Shown: positions 7,534 to 19,911, counted from the first letter of the stretch. The stretch is DNA of 64,000 bases from Candidimonas sp. SYP-B2681 (GCF_003971065.1 NZ_RYDV01000002.1:310001-374000), one strand, 5' to 3'. A program made the numbers and translations. The notes: generated by a model from the letters alone, not told the origin.

Positions 7534-8598
7534 ATGATCAATACAAACGGCTATGCCGCTCATAATGCGATTGACGACCTCATTCCTTTTCGATTTGCGC
7601 GCCGCAGCCCGGGCCCAGACGATATTCAGATTGAGATCCTTTATTGTGGGGTTTGCCATTCCGACTTGCATACGGCGCGGAACGAATGGGGTAATACGCT
7701 TTATCCTTCGGTTCCGGGGCATGAGATTATTGGGCGAGTCACCGCCGTCGGAGACCAGGTAACGAACTTCCGCCCAGGTGATATTGCCGGCGTGGGCTGC
7801 ATGGTGGATAGTTGCCAACGTTGTGAGCCATGCAAGCTTGGCTTCGAACAATACTGCGATCCAGGATTTACCGGCACCTATAACGGACCTGTGCACGGCG
7901 GTGAGAATACTTACGGTGGGTATTCCGACACTATTGTGGTTAACAAGAAGTTTGTGTTGCGTATCTCACATACCGATAATCTGGCTGCGGTAGCGCCTCT
8001 ACTATGTGCTGGCATTACCACGTATTCGCCTTTGCGCCACTGGAAGGTAGGGAAAGGCCAGAAAGTAGGGGTGGTGGGTTTAGGCGGCTTGGGCCACATG
8101 GCGGTAAAGCTCGCCCATGCCATGGGCGCGCATGTCGTACTGTTTACGACTTCGCCGGCCAAGAAAGCGGATGCATTACGGTTGGGTGCGAACGAAGTGG
8201 TGATCTCCCAGAACCCCAATGAAATGGCGGCGCATGCCAATAGCTTTGACTTCATATTGAATTGCGTGGCCGCTCCGCATAACCTGGACGCTTTTCTGGA
8301 CTTACTTAAACTGGATGGCACCATGACGCTGGTGGGCGCGCCTGCTGAGCCTCATCCGTCACCTTCTGTTTTCAATCTTATTTTCAAACGCCGCAAATTG
8401 GCAGGTTCTTTAATAGGCGGAATTGCGGAAACGCAAGAAATGCTGGACTTCTGCGCGACACACGGCATTGTGTCCGACATTGAGATGATCGCGATGCAGG
8501 ACATCAATATTGCCTACGAACGCATGCTAAAGGGCGACGTCAAGTATCGCTTCGTTATCGATATGGCCACCTTGCCAGAGGTTCCAATAGAGCCATAG
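7534..8598 (+). CDS. NAD(P)-dependent zinc alcohol dehydrogenase (cinnamyl-alcohol dehydrogenase-like)
   Basis: A medium-chain zinc dehydrogenase of 354 residues, of the YahK/cinnamyl-alcohol dehydrogenase subgroup that reduces aldehydes. The catalytic zinc site is ILYCGVCHSDLH (Cys about 39) with GHE in VPGHEIIGRV. The structural zinc cysteines are in CQRCEPCKLGFEQYC (about 94-108), and the cofactor motif is VGVVGLGGLGHMAVKLA (about 180-196). GGGAGA-type ribosome site (gggaga at 7519-7524) lies before ATG 7534. No operon partner is present. Confidence 0.9.
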   Translation: MINTNGYAAHNAIDDLIPFRFARRSPGPDDIQIEILYCGVCHSDLHTARNEWGNTLYPSVPGHEIIGRVTAVGDQVTNFRPGDIAGVGCMVDSCQRCEPCKLGFEQYCDPGFTGTYNGPVHGGENTYGGYSDTIVVNKKFVLRISHTDNLAAVAPLLCAGITTYSPLRHWKVGKGQKVGVVGLGGLGHMAVKLAHAMGAHVVLFTTSPAKKADALRLGANEVVISQNPNEMAAHANSFDFILNCVAAPHNLDAFLDLLKLDGTMTLVGAPAEPHPSPSVFNLIFKRRKLAGSLIGGIAETQEMLDFCATHGIVSDIEMIAMQDINIAYERMLKGDVKYRFVIDMATLPEVPIEP

Positions 8599-8954
8599 CC
8601 GCTGCGCGCTTTCTTTGGGCACCTTATAATAGGCTCACTGCAAAACGCGCCACCCTTGTGTGGCAATGAACGTTGAATTACATGGCGAAAATGCCGTTGC
8701 TCGCTGAATGTACCGTTCGGCCCGCAGCCCCTCGATTTTTCAGGACGATTTTTCTGGGTTCCCAGGAGGTCGCTTTGCGCTCGGCGTACGCGCGCTCTAA
8801 ACCCGGTTAAGGCCGTGGGCGGTCGTTCGCGCCCGTCCAAAGTTTCCGTTTATCTGTGTAGTTGGCACGTCTGGCCTTGGGCCGGGCGTTTTTTACATGC
8901 ACACGTCAAACTTCGGGGCCTCGCGCGCTCCGGCCCTTCTAAAGATTAAGCGTT
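8599..8954 (+). other. 356-base non-coding region with hairpins and a terminator: possible small RNA or long leader
   Basis: No convincing protein gene is present. A TATAAT at 8625-8630 could be a -10 box, though no good -35 is seen. Downstream are three short perfect hairpins (GCCAC/GTGGC at 8649-8664, CTGGG/CCCAG at 8754-8765, GGGCG/CGCCC near 8817-8833) and then a strong terminator at 8868-8894. The order -10 box, hairpins, terminator would give a transcript of about 255 bases ending before the beta-solenoid gene. It was compared by eye with 6S RNA, 4.5S RNA, RNase P RNA and tmRNA and matches none. It may instead be an attenuated leader of the next gene. Confidence 0.4.
8868..8894 (+). terminator. 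Rho-independent terminator upstream of the beta-solenoid gene
   Basis: Stem CGTCTGGCC (8868-8876) and GGCCGGGCG (8880-8888), nine pairs with two G-U, loop TTG, followed by T6. It ends 60 bases before the next start codon, so it terminates a transcript that begins upstream rather than any annotated gene nearby; the alcohol dehydrogenase stops 270 bases earlier. Confidence 0.7.
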
Positions 8955-9845
8955 ATGCAACTTACCAAAAAATTCGTAAAAGCCAAGAACCCGTGTACCT
9001 CGGGTTACCGCTGGTTCCTTCGCGACCAGAACGGTCACGGCGATTATCAGCAAATACTGGACGCGCTCGTGGCCGAAAATCGGATCGACGATGCGAATTG
9101 GTTACTGGATCAGTTCGGCCCTACCGACGCGGTATTAACGGTGGACGCGGTCGACGCCAACGCTATTGTGTTTGCCGGCACGCTGGTCGTACGCATGGAT
9201 ATCAACGTGGATACGGTCGTACGTGCCGGCAAGAGCATACGCTGTGGCAGCGGAATCAAGGCGGGCACTGATATTGTGGCAGGCGAGAATATCCATGCCG
9301 GGGCTAGCATTATCAGCGGAGGGCACATTCGGGCCGACGGGGATATTCACGCAGAGTGGGGGATCGAAGCGCAGGCACGCCTTGAATGTGGCGGTAATCT
9401 GCGAGCCAAGTGGGACGTCTCCATCGTGCAGGGTATTTCGGTTAATGGAAATATTCGGGTCGACCAGAGCATTTTAGCGGGTGGATCCATCAAGTGCGAC
9501 GAGGGCATTAAAGCTGGCGGCCGAGTCAAAGCAGACCATGACATCCTCGTGGCCAGCGGCATTCAGGCTGGTGACTCCGTACTTGCCGGTAATCATATTG
9601 AAACGGGATGGGGGATACTTTCGGGATCTGACATTGTCGCTGAAGGCTCGATCAAAGCGGGCGAAGGTTTGGCGGCGGCGGGTAAAATCGAGCCTGGTAG
9701 CGGACATGGGGTGTATGCGGGATTGCGCGTACGGTTGGACGCATGGGCAGTCGCTGCAAGGGTTGTCGCGCAGACCCGCCCCGAACAGTTAGTCAGCGGC
9801 TTCTGGTGTGAGGCTGACGCGCCTCATGCATACGCCGACGCCTAA
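8955..9845 (+). CDS. Unknown protein with a long hexapeptide-type beta-solenoid
   Basis: A 296-residue protein I do not recognise. Residues 1-60 look globular (KNPCTSGYRWFLRD, then a helical ALVAENRIDDANWLLDQFG). Residues about 70-250 are a regular six-residue repeat of the form I/V-x-A-G-x-x, for example KAGTDIVAGENIHAGASI, giving roughly 27-30 units, which predicts a left-handed beta-helix or bactofilin-like solenoid of about nine or ten turns. A short non-repeat tail with one cysteine ends the protein. There is no signal peptide or membrane segment. Acyltransferases with this fold usually carry catalytic histidines between turns; none is evident, so a structural or polymer-forming role is as likely as an enzymatic one. 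Its position directly after a terminator-ended non-coding region is unusual. Confidence 0.75.
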   Translation: MQLTKKFVKAKNPCTSGYRWFLRDQNGHGDYQQILDALVAENRIDDANWLLDQFGPTDAVLTVDAVDANAIVFAGTLVVRMDINVDTVVRAGKSIRCGSGIKAGTDIVAGENIHAGASIISGGHIRADGDIHAEWGIEAQARLECGGNLRAKWDVSIVQGISVNGNIRVDQSILAGGSIKCDEGIKAGGRVKADHDILVASGIQAGDSVLAGNHIETGWGILSGSDIVAEGSIKAGEGLAAAGKIEPGSGHGVYAGLRVRLDAWAVAARVVAQTRPEQLVSGFWCEADAPHAYADA

Positions 9846-10052
9846 TCCTCGTATTTTTCAGAGAAACACCAAAAAAAAAAGGGAAACATGAGGTTTTTTC
9901 CGCTACTTAATGTTACTTTTGCATAATTCTAGAGAATATCTCCTCTATTTGTAATTAATGTTGCGGTGTTTCATGAGTCTTTGCGAACTGGTTCCCGTAC
10001 TTATCATGTTTCATGGCGAGGATGCAAGGGCGTCCCTGCACAGCCTTTCCAC

Positions 10053-12242
10053 ATGAGTAGTAAACCGGAGGGGCAACTATCGGCATCACCTGATGGCGGT
10101 CAGCGGGCTACATCTCGTTGGCGCGTGATCGGCGTAGTGATTCTGCTAGCAAGCCCTTTACTATGGTTGTCAGTCGACGATAGCGTGCAGGTGTTCGCGC
10201 GAGACAATGTTAACGGATCAGTCCACACTGTCCTGGAAGTGTGCGAAGTGGTTATCGCGTCGATGATATTTGCGTTGGGATGGCACAGCGTCAATAGGAA
10301 GATGCCGCGCAATATTATTATTTTGTCCGGCGCGTTTCTAGCGATCGCGCTGCTTGACCTATGCCAGTTGCTTACCCTTCCCATTGGGCCGATAGCGAGC
10401 AGGTCTGGCACCCAGGCTGAATTAATATACTTTGGCATCGCCTCGCGTGCTGTAGGGGCCGCCGCCTTATTAACGGTCGCTTTCCTCCCACACACAAAAT
10501 TTATCAGCGCGCGGCTGCGCTATGTGGCGTTTATTCTTCCTGTATCAATTGTGATCCTGGCTGCCTGGATTGCGCTGTATCGCACGGACATTCTAACTTT
10601 TACTCTTGCGGACCAGTCATTACCGTTACCCGTGTTGACAGGTATCCAGTACGCAGTAGTAGCGGGCTGCTCGGCAGCTGCATTAGTAATGTTAAGGCGT
10701 GGGTGGGCGCATAAAGATCAAAAGGTGGGATATCTAGTCATTGCGGCGACGGCGATGGCGCTGAGTGAAGCGTTTTTTCTGCAGTTTTCGCCCGCGAACG
10801 ATTTGCCCGGCCTGGCAGGGCATATTTATGAGCTGGTGGCATATGGATGCGTGTACTACTGGCTTTTTCTGCAAGTTGTGCGCGCGCCGTACGAGCGGCT
10901 ACATCGTTCTGAGCGATTTCGGCTCCGGCAGTTAACGCACGACACCATGACCGGTCTGCCCAAGCGGAGCTTGATCGTGCAAAAGCTGCGCCACGCTATT
11001 GCGCAAACTGGCCGATCCAACACGAAGCTGGCCATATTCTTTCTGGATATTGATTTTTTCAAGAAGGTGAACGCCACATTCGGCCATAGCGTGGGTGATC
11101 AGGTGATCCGCCTTTTTGTCGTGCGCATGGCGTCGGCATTGTCCAGCGATGACACATTGGCTCGTCAGGAAGGAGACGAATTCATCATCTTACAAAGCAA
11201 GATTCCGCATCGTCACCAGGCGGCGCTACTTGCTGAAAGCCTGTTGCACCGGCTGCGAGAGCCATTTCATATCCAGGGTCATGAAATTTTTCTGAGCGCC
11301 AGCATCGGCATCACGATGTTTCCGGAAGATGATACGACCGAACACGGGCTATTGCATAAAGCACACATGGCCATGAACAGTGTGAAAAAAGATGCCCGCA
11401 ACTCGTATCGATTCCACACGCGCGACATGGAGAACAGTTTGCGCGAACGGGCTTTGATTGAAAGCTCCCTGCGCCAGGCACTGGCGAACAACGAGCTTTT
11501 GCTGCACTACCAGCCCAAAGTAGACTTCAGAACCGGGACCATCGTTGGGGTAGAAGCCTTGTTACGGTGGCATCACCCGGTACTGGGCCAGGTTCCGCCT
11601 TCACGGTTCATACCGATCGCCGAGGAGAACGGCTGTATCAGCGCGATTGGCATGTGGGTGTTGAAGGAGGCGTGCGCGCAGATGCTCTCGTGGCAAATTC
11701 AGGGCCTTCCACGACTACGAATCTCGGTAAACCTCTCGGCGCGCCAGTTTCAACAAGCCGGCCTTGCCGCGCTAGTGAGCGATGTGTTGAAAGAAACCGG
11801 GCTTGACCCCGCGTTGCTGGAACTGGAAATTACAGAAAGCACGGTCATGCACGATACAGAGGCCGCCATTTCGGCTCTGGCATCGCTGAAAAAGCTAGGC
11901 GTCATGCTTTCAATCGATGATTTTGGTACGGGCTATTCTTCGCTAAGCTACCTGAAAAGGTTTCCTATCGATGTATTGAAAATCGACAGGTCCTTTGTAA
12001 GTGATGTCACCCATGACTTCAATGACGCTGCCATTACCAAAGCTATTATCGCGCTTGCCCACGGGCTGGATCTAAGCGTGCTGGCTGAGGGCGTCGAAAC
12101 CCTCGAGCAGGCCTTGTTCTTGAAAGCAAACGGCTGCAATGAAATGCAGGGCTTTTACTTTAGTGAGCCAGTGATGCCGCAAAAATTGGCCGATATGGTT
12201 CGCAGCATGCCGATGCCATCAATGCAAAATCGGGCCACCTAG
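10053..12242 (+). CDS. MASE3-GGDEF-EAL protein, degenerate cyclase site, intact phosphodiesterase site
   Basis: A membrane-bound cyclic-di-GMP protein of about 729 residues. The N-terminal 280 residues form a MASE3-like sensor with about seven or eight membrane helices. A GGDEF domain follows (about 300-455) whose signature is EGDEF rather than GGDEF, with the preceding metal motif DIDFFKKVNATFGH also altered; it may be inactive or act as a GTP sensor. The EAL domain (about 470-720) keeps the catalytic set: [39 protein letters not shown] and AEGVET. Net activity is therefore probably c-di-GMP hydrolysis. The start is uncertain: ATG 10053 is used, but an in-frame GTG at 9966 would add 29 residues; neither has a strong ribosome site. 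Confidence 0.87.
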   Translation: MSSKPEGQLSASPDGGQRATSRWRVIGVVILLASPLLWLSVDDSVQVFARDNVNGSVHTVLEVCEVVIASMIFALGWHSVNRKMPRNIIILSGAFLAIALLDLCQLLTLPIGPIASRSGTQAELIYFGIASRAVGAAALLTVAFLPHTKFISARLRYVAFILPVSIVILAAWIALYRTDILTFTLADQSLPLPVLTGIQYAVVAGCSAAALVMLRRGWAHKDQKVGYLVIAATAMALSEAFFLQFSPANDLPGLAGHIYELVAYGCVYYWLFLQVVRAPYERLHRSERFRLRQLTHDTMTGLPKRSLIVQKLRHAIAQTGRSNTKLAIFFLDIDFFKKVNATFGHSVGDQVIRLFVVRMASALSSDDTLARQEGDEFIILQSKIPHRHQAALLAESLLHRLREPFHIQGHEIFLSASIGITMFPEDDTTEHGLLHKAHMAMNSVKKDARNSYRFHTRDMENSLRERALIESSLRQALANNELLLHYQPKVDFRTGTIVGVEALLRWHHPVLGQVPPSRFIPIAEENGCISAIGMWVLKEACAQMLSWQIQGLPRLRISVNLSARQFQQAGLAALVSDVLKETGLDPALLELEITESTVMHDTEAAISALASLKKLGVMLSIDDFGTGYSSLSYLKRFPIDVLKIDRSFVSDVTHDFNDAAITKAIIALAHGLDLSVLAEGVETLEQALFLKANGCNEMQGFYFSEPVMPQKLADMVRSMPMPSMQNRAT

Positions 12243-15465
<3,223 letters not shown>

Positions 15466-15478
15466 GGAATAGGACCAC

Positions 15479-15503
15479 GGCGCACTAATGCGGGTAGTGC
15501 GCC
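15479..15503. terminator. Hairpin between convergent acnA and DinB-like gene
   Basis: Perfect nine-pair inverted repeat GGCGCACTA / TAGTGCGCC with a seven-base loop, 13 bases after the acnA stop and 11 bases before the DinB-like stop. No T-run follows on either strand, so termination is suggested by position only. Confidence 0.55.
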
Positions 15504-15514
15504 CTATTCACGTA

Positions 15515-16021
15515 TTATGTTCTCAGGAAGTAGATCAAATCCATCTCGGGGCTGTTATAGCCCAAGCCTGTAAGTGCGGCAGAGATCTGGCCCCGATGAT
15601 GGCTGGCGTGGTTGAACACATGAATAAGCGTGCCTATCCAGGGCGTCGTGGCCGGTTCATTAGCGGTGGTTCTATATTGCAGTTCGCCCGCCATAACCTG
15701 ATCGGACGTGCTGTCAATAAGAGTGTGCCATACATTCTGTCTGTCGATTATTTGGCCGGCCAGTGCATGTCTGTCAGCCTCGACTTCCTGCGCAAGGCTG
15801 AGAAACGCTTCGGGTTTGTTCACGAATCGACCATGCCAACTTCGGTCGCCCAGAAGCATATGATTCAGCGTGCCGTGAATCGAGCCGAAGTAGAGACCAA
15901 CGGATGAAAAGTAATCGTCATCTGATACGGATGCTACTTCTTTCAGCAGCAGTACGTTGGCCCAATGGTGGTAGCCAGCCAGCATATACAGGTGGGGCGT
16001 GATTGCGGAACATGGATACAT
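15515..16021 (-). CDS. DinB/YfiT-like metal-binding family protein
   Basis: A 168-residue four-helix-bundle protein of the DinB superfamily (the Bacillus DinB type, unrelated to DNA polymerase IV). The presumed divalent metal triad is His54 in GTLNHML with His138 and His142 in FNHASHHRGQ. Members are thought to be thiol-dependent transferases or isomerases, but no reaction can be assigned here. Typical features are the early HHWAN and the ending SPEMDLIYFLR. It converges on acnA and is divergent from slyX. Confidence 0.85.
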   Translation of the reverse strand: MYPCSAITPHLYMLAGYHHWANVLLLKEVASVSDDDYFSSVGLYFGSIHGTLNHMLLGDRSWHGRFVNKPEAFLSLAQEVEADRHALAGQIIDRQNVWHTLIDSTSDQVMAGELQYRTTANEPATTPWIGTLIHVFNHASHHRGQISAALTGLGYNSPEMDLIYFLRT

Positions 16022-16138
16022 ATAAAACCTTTCAAGTTTTTACTTATGTAGGAATGCTGGCACGAATCATCTGGATGGGCTAGACATATTGCAGTCAGGT
16101 GCCGACTAAAATGGCGGCTTATTAAAGCAGGAGGTCCA

Positions 16139-16348
16139 GTGGACACTGAGAAACGAATCATCGAACTAGAAATAAAAGTCACCAGCCAGGACGATCTGAC
16201 ACAACAGCTCAGCGATCTTGTTTACGGCCAGCAAAAACAGATCGACGAGCTACGCGCACTGTGTACCGCTTTGGTCAAGCGACTTGGCGAGACATTAGAC
16301 GATGGCGGTGCCGATACGTATGCACAAGAGAAGCCGCCGCATTATTAG
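16139..16348 (+). CDS. slyX: SlyX family protein
   Basis: A 69-residue predicted coiled-coil protein; the first 55 residues are a near-continuous helix of heptads (RIIELEIKVTSQDDLTQQL). The tail ends in PPHY, the usual SlyX ending. The function is unknown, although slyX lies beside slyD in enteric bacteria. GTG 16139 is the start because AGGAGG lies six bases upstream. Confidence 0.85.
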   Translation: MDTEKRIIELEIKVTSQDDLTQQLSDLVYGQQKQIDELRALCTALVKRLGETLDDGGADTYAQEKPPHY

Positions 16349-16411
16349 GAGCGGGCGCAGTGCGGTATCCATCTTCAGCCCATCAGGGTGTCTTAAAAAT
16401 CATTTGGTTTT

Positions 16412-17824
16412 ATGCAGAATAAACAGACAGCATCGTGGTCCGAATTGTTATGGGGCCGCAACGGATTGCGCTCGGTGGCGCTTGCAGGGGGCGTAGCCCT
16501 ACATGCCGTTAATGTCTACATTGTTACCACAATACTACCGTCGGTCGTTCAGGATATAGGCGGACTGGAGTATTACGCGTGGAATACCACTCTTTTTGTA
16601 GTGGCATCCATCTTGGGTTCGGCCTTGTCCCCCAAGGCCATGGACTCCTTCGGTGCTCGCCGCGCCTTTTTGATGGCGATCGTCATCTTTGTACTTGGTA
16701 CAGTCGGCTGTGCGCTCGCCCCATCCATGCCATGGATGCTGGCTGGGCGTACCGCGCAAGGTCTCGGAGGTGGCTTGCTGTTGGGTCTTAGCTACTCATC
16801 GGTACGATTGGTATTTGAAGAACGCTTGTGGCCCCTGGCCATGGTTTTTGTATCCAGTATGTGGGGGGTCGCTACGCTGGCGGGTCCCGCTATTGGTGGC
16901 ATTTTTGCGCAAACCGGGCATTGGCGTCTGGCATTCTGGGTTGTGTTGCCCATTGCAGCGGGCTTGAGTTGGCTGGTTCATACGCAGGTCGCTCCGGTCG
17001 CAGGCCTCGGTGATAAACAGGTTAAAGCACCATTGGGCAAAATTTCGGTCCTGGCTCTGTCAGTATTGGTCGTGTCAGTGGCCAGCCTTTCTGATTCCTG
17101 GTACTGGAATCTGCTGGGTATTGCAGTGGGCTTGTTCATGACCGTCTTGGTCGCCAAGGCCGATAACCGCAGCGAGGCACGATTATTTCCGACGGGTTCT
17201 TATTCGATTCATACGGCTCTGGGAAGCCTGTACGCCTGCATTTGTTTGTTGAGCATAGGCGTCACGACGGAAATCTACATTCCTTATTTCTTGCAATTGA
17301 TTCACGGCAAGACGCCTCTGATTGCCGGTTACCTGACAGCCTTGATGTCTGCCGGATGGACGCTCGGATCTTTCATCAGCTCGAATCGCTCGCCCGCTAC
17401 GTCGAACCGGCTGATACAGGCGGGGCCTATTATCTCTGCTGGATCGCTGCTGATGCTCGGTGTAATGATGCCTTTGACCAGTCTTTCCCAGGACGCCGGC
17501 AGTTTTAGCTGGCTGATCGTTCCCTTGGTAGGAGTCGGGCTGGGTGTAGGCCTTTGCTGGCCAAACTTGCTGACAAGGGTATTCAAGTCGGCCCCAGCCG
17601 GTCAGGAAAATATTGCCTCTTCTGCCATAACGACTTTGCAGCTATATGCCATGGCCATGGGCGCAAGCCTGGCCGGGATGGTCACCAACGCTGCGGGCTT
17701 CATGCAACCTGGTGGGGCCCTAGGCGCTCAGCAGGCAGCGATCGCGCTATTTACTATATTTGCCGTGGCCCCAGCCCTAGCCGCCATTTTCAGTCGTGGT
17801 GCGCGGCGGGCGGCGCACGCTTAG
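16412..17824 (+). CDS. Major facilitator superfamily transporter
   Basis: An inner-membrane MFS permease of 470 residues with about 12-14 membrane helices. It shows a motif-A-like loop (MDSFGARRAFL, about 71-81), a motif B/C region (LAGRTAQGLGGGLLLGLSYS and WGVATLAGPAIGGIF) and a small charged cytoplasmic loop between the halves. The arrangement is nearest to drug/H+ antiporters (DHA families), so export of a small molecule is likely; the substrate is unknown. It starts 63 bases after slyX and converges with the aldo/keto reductase. No regulator is adjacent. Confidence 0.87.
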   Translation: MQNKQTASWSELLWGRNGLRSVALAGGVALHAVNVYIVTTILPSVVQDIGGLEYYAWNTTLFVVASILGSALSPKAMDSFGARRAFLMAIVIFVLGTVGCALAPSMPWMLAGRTAQGLGGGLLLGLSYSSVRLVFEERLWPLAMVFVSSMWGVATLAGPAIGGIFAQTGHWRLAFWVVLPIAAGLSWLVHTQVAPVAGLGDKQVKAPLGKISVLALSVLVVSVASLSDSWYWNLLGIAVGLFMTVLVAKADNRSEARLFPTGSYSIHTALGSLYACICLLSIGVTTEIYIPYFLQLIHGKTPLIAGYLTALMSAGWTLGSFISSNRSPATSNRLIQAGPIISAGSLLMLGVMMPLTSLSQDAGSFSWLIVPLVGVGLGVGLCWPNLLTRVFKSAPAGQENIASSAITTLQLYAMAMGASLAGMVTNAAGFMQPGGALGAQQAAIALFTIFAVAPALAAIFSRGARRAAHA

Positions 17825-17862
17825 TCGTACTTTGATGCCGCCCGTCACGCTGCCCTTGACGG

Positions 17863-18708
17863 CTACAACGCCTTCGGCAAGTGAAACAGTTCAGGGTCAG
17901 GACCGTAACGGCCATCGGGACGGTCGAGTGCTGCAATGGCCGAGATGTCATCGTCCGTAAGGGTGAAGTCAAACACCTGCAGGTTTTCCTGCATACGGTC
18001 GGGCGATACAGACTTGGGGATGACCATATTACCCATTTGCGTATGCCATCGGATGATGACCTGCGCCACCGTGCGTTGATGTTTGTGAGCGATAGAGTTC
18101 AGCGTGGCGTCGTCCCACAGGCGCCCGCGGCCCAAAGGGCTCCACGCTTCGGTGATAATGTCTTGCTGCGCGTGGAAGGCGCGTAGTTCGGCTTGTTGGA
18201 AATGTGGGTGGAGTTCTATCTGATTGACTACTGGCAATACGCCGGTTTCATCCAGCAGCTTTTCCAGGTGGCTAACGTTAAAATTACATACACCTATCGA
18301 CTTGGCCAAGCCCTCGTCCCTTAGTTGTATCATGCTCTCCCAGGCGTCTATGAAACGGTCTACTTTAGGTACGGGCCAGTGGATCAAATACAGATCTACA
18401 TATTCCAGCCCAAGTTTATCCAGGCTTTCTGCAAAGGCGGCTTTGGTACTATCGTGACCATGACGGTCATTCCACAGCTTGGTGGCAACGAATAGATCTT
18501 CGCGCTTGACACCCGATTCAGCGATTCCGCGGCCTACACCGGCTTCATTGCCATAGATAGCCGCAGTATCAATCGATCGGTAACCCAGATCGATCGCCGT
18601 TTTTACGACGGAAGACGCAATACCATCTTCGACCTGCCAAGCGCCAAGGCCTAGTTGTGGAGCGCTGCGGCCGTCGTGGAACGATACGAGATTCTGAGTA
18701 GCAGGCAT
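17863..18708 (-). CDS. Aldo/keto reductase (2,5-diketo-D-gluconate reductase-like)
   Basis: NADPH-dependent reductase of 281 residues in the AKR5 (Dkg) group, reducing aldehydes and ketones such as methylglyoxal or diketogluconate. The catalytic tetrad is complete: Asp47 and Tyr52 in SIDTAAIYGNE, Lys77 in ATKLWN and His110 in LIHWPVP. The cofactor end PKSVSPDRMQENLQVFDF is also present. It is a single gene, convergent with the MFS transporter and divergent from panB. Confidence 0.9.
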   Translation of the reverse strand: MPATQNLVSFHDGRSAPQLGLGAWQVEDGIASSVVKTAIDLGYRSIDTAAIYGNEAGVGRGIAESGVKREDLFVATKLWNDRHGHDSTKAAFAESLDKLGLEYVDLYLIHWPVPKVDRFIDAWESMIQLRDEGLAKSIGVCNFNVSHLEKLLDETGVLPVVNQIELHPHFQQAELRAFHAQQDIITEAWSPLGRGRLWDDATLNSIAHKHQRTVAQVIIRWHTQMGNMVIPKSVSPDRMQENLQVFDFTLTDDDISAIAALDRPDGRYGPDPELFHLPKAL

Positions 18709-18970
18709 ATTTTGATCTCCATGATGCAGTAAAAGCCGACGTCGTCTGCCTGGGGATGTGCAGAGGGCGTCACGATTTTGCCAAAAAAGGATGCTCGGGG
18801 TAGGCCGAACAATGAGGCTGGCATATTGCAGAACCAGCGTAAGCAGCTAATTCGTCAAGCTGAACCGGCTGTTTGTTCTTTTACATGTTCTGATCGATTA
18901 TACGGTCGTTGCTGTATGGGGAGGCTTCATTTGGTTTCCCGCTTGTCGTCGCAGGTTTCAGGAGTAGAAA

Positions 18971-19801
18971 ATGAGTGTACATAGTCAGGGCAAACGAATT
19001 AGCGTTCCTCAACTCAGGGCGTATAAAGGCCAGCAAAAGATCGCTGCATTAACCGCCTACACGGCGCCCTTTGCACGCTTGCTGGATGACGCTCTCGATA
19101 TGATTTTGATCGGCGATTCGACCGCCATGGTGGGCTATGCGTTGCCCAACACACTATCGATTACCGTCGATCAACTGGCAATGCATGCCGCGGCCGTCGT
19201 GCGCTCGACCAGCCACGCTTGCGTGATCGTCGATATGCCGTTCGGCAGCTATCAAGAGTCGCCGCAGCAGGGATTTGCGAACGCTGCGAGGATGCTGGCC
19301 GCCAGCGGTGCCGACGGCGTCAAGATGGAGGGCGGGGCGGCCTTGGCGGATACCACGCGGTTTCTGGTCGAACGCGGTATTCCTGTTTTGGCCCACGTCG
19401 GACTTATGCCGCAATACGTGAACACGATGGGCGGCTTTAAAGCACAGGGTATGGACGAGGAGTCGGCCGAAAGGATAATGCAGGATGCTCTTGCGCACGA
19501 GCGTGCCGGCGCCTTTGGCATCGTTCTTGAAGGCGTCGCTGAGGCGGTGGGACGCCGTATCACCCAGACCTTGGGCATACCAACGATAGGTATAGGCGCT
19601 TCCCCTGCCTGCGACGGTCAAATTCTTGTGACGGAAGACATTCTGGGCTTAAGCGGCGCTCGGATTCCTAAATTTGCAAGTCAGTATGTTGACGCAGGGG
19701 CGGTCATTCGTGCTGCTGTCGAGCAGTACGCGAGCGATGTGCGTGACGGAAGCTTCCCGAAGCTGGAAAATTGTTTTGGTGTCAAAAAATCTGGCCAATA
19801 A
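18971..19801 (+). CDS. panB: 3-methyl-2-oxobutanoate hydroxymethyltransferase PanB
   Basis: First committed enzyme of pantothenate synthesis, transferring a hydroxymethyl group from methylene-tetrahydrofolate to alpha-ketoisovalerate. It has 276 residues. Conserved parts are [15 protein letters not shown], the metal site IGDST (Asp about 48), VDMPFGSY (Asp about 87), [15 protein letters not shown], the catalytic Glu in LEGV and [21 protein letters not shown] precedes ATG 18971. It is not next to panC or panD. A hairpin follows the stop. Confidence 0.95.
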   Translation: MSVHSQGKRISVPQLRAYKGQQKIAALTAYTAPFARLLDDALDMILIGDSTAMVGYALPNTLSITVDQLAMHAAAVVRSTSHACVIVDMPFGSYQESPQQGFANAARMLAASGADGVKMEGGAALADTTRFLVERGIPVLAHVGLMPQYVNTMGGFKAQGMDEESAERIMQDALAHERAGAFGIVLEGVAEAVGRRITQTLGIPTIGIGASPACDGQILVTEDILGLSGARIPKFASQYVDAGAVIRAAVEQYASDVRDGSFPKLENCFGVKKSGQ

Positions 19802-19823
19802 CCATTTCTTCATTATGGTTATT
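19797..19823 (+). terminator. Hairpin at the end of panB
   Basis: Perfect nine-pair inverted repeat AATAACCAT / ATGGTTATT with a nine-base loop, overlapping the panB stop codon. It is AT-rich and lacks a T-run, so it is a weak terminator candidate. Confidence 0.45.
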
Positions 19824-19854
19824 ATGCGACAAGTGAATAGTTAAAGTGTCAAAA

Positions 19855-19871
19855 TGTATACTACGCATACA
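19855..19871 (+). promoter_or_regulatory. Possible LysR binding site
   Basis: TGTATACTACGCATACA is an interrupted dyad (TGTAT / ATACA) containing the T-N11-A core of LysR-type sites, 40 bases upstream of the LysR gene start. The position suits autoregulation. Confidence 0.4.
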
Positions 19872-19911
19872 GGACTTCACTTAACACTTAATTTCACAGC
19901 GCATAATCATC

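Noticed and set aside
8514-8840. 108-codon minus-strand frame covering the end of the alcohol dehydrogenase and the spacer
   Set aside because: It overlaps a real gene, has no ribosome site and has no family-like sequence.
8863-8880. TGGCACG before the beta-solenoid gene
   Set aside because: There is no GC at the correct spacing, and the sequence is better explained as part of the terminator stem.
16057-16073. TGGCACG, resembling a sigma-54 -24 element before slyX
   Set aside because: The base pair at the -12 position is CT, not GC, at the required ten-base spacing.
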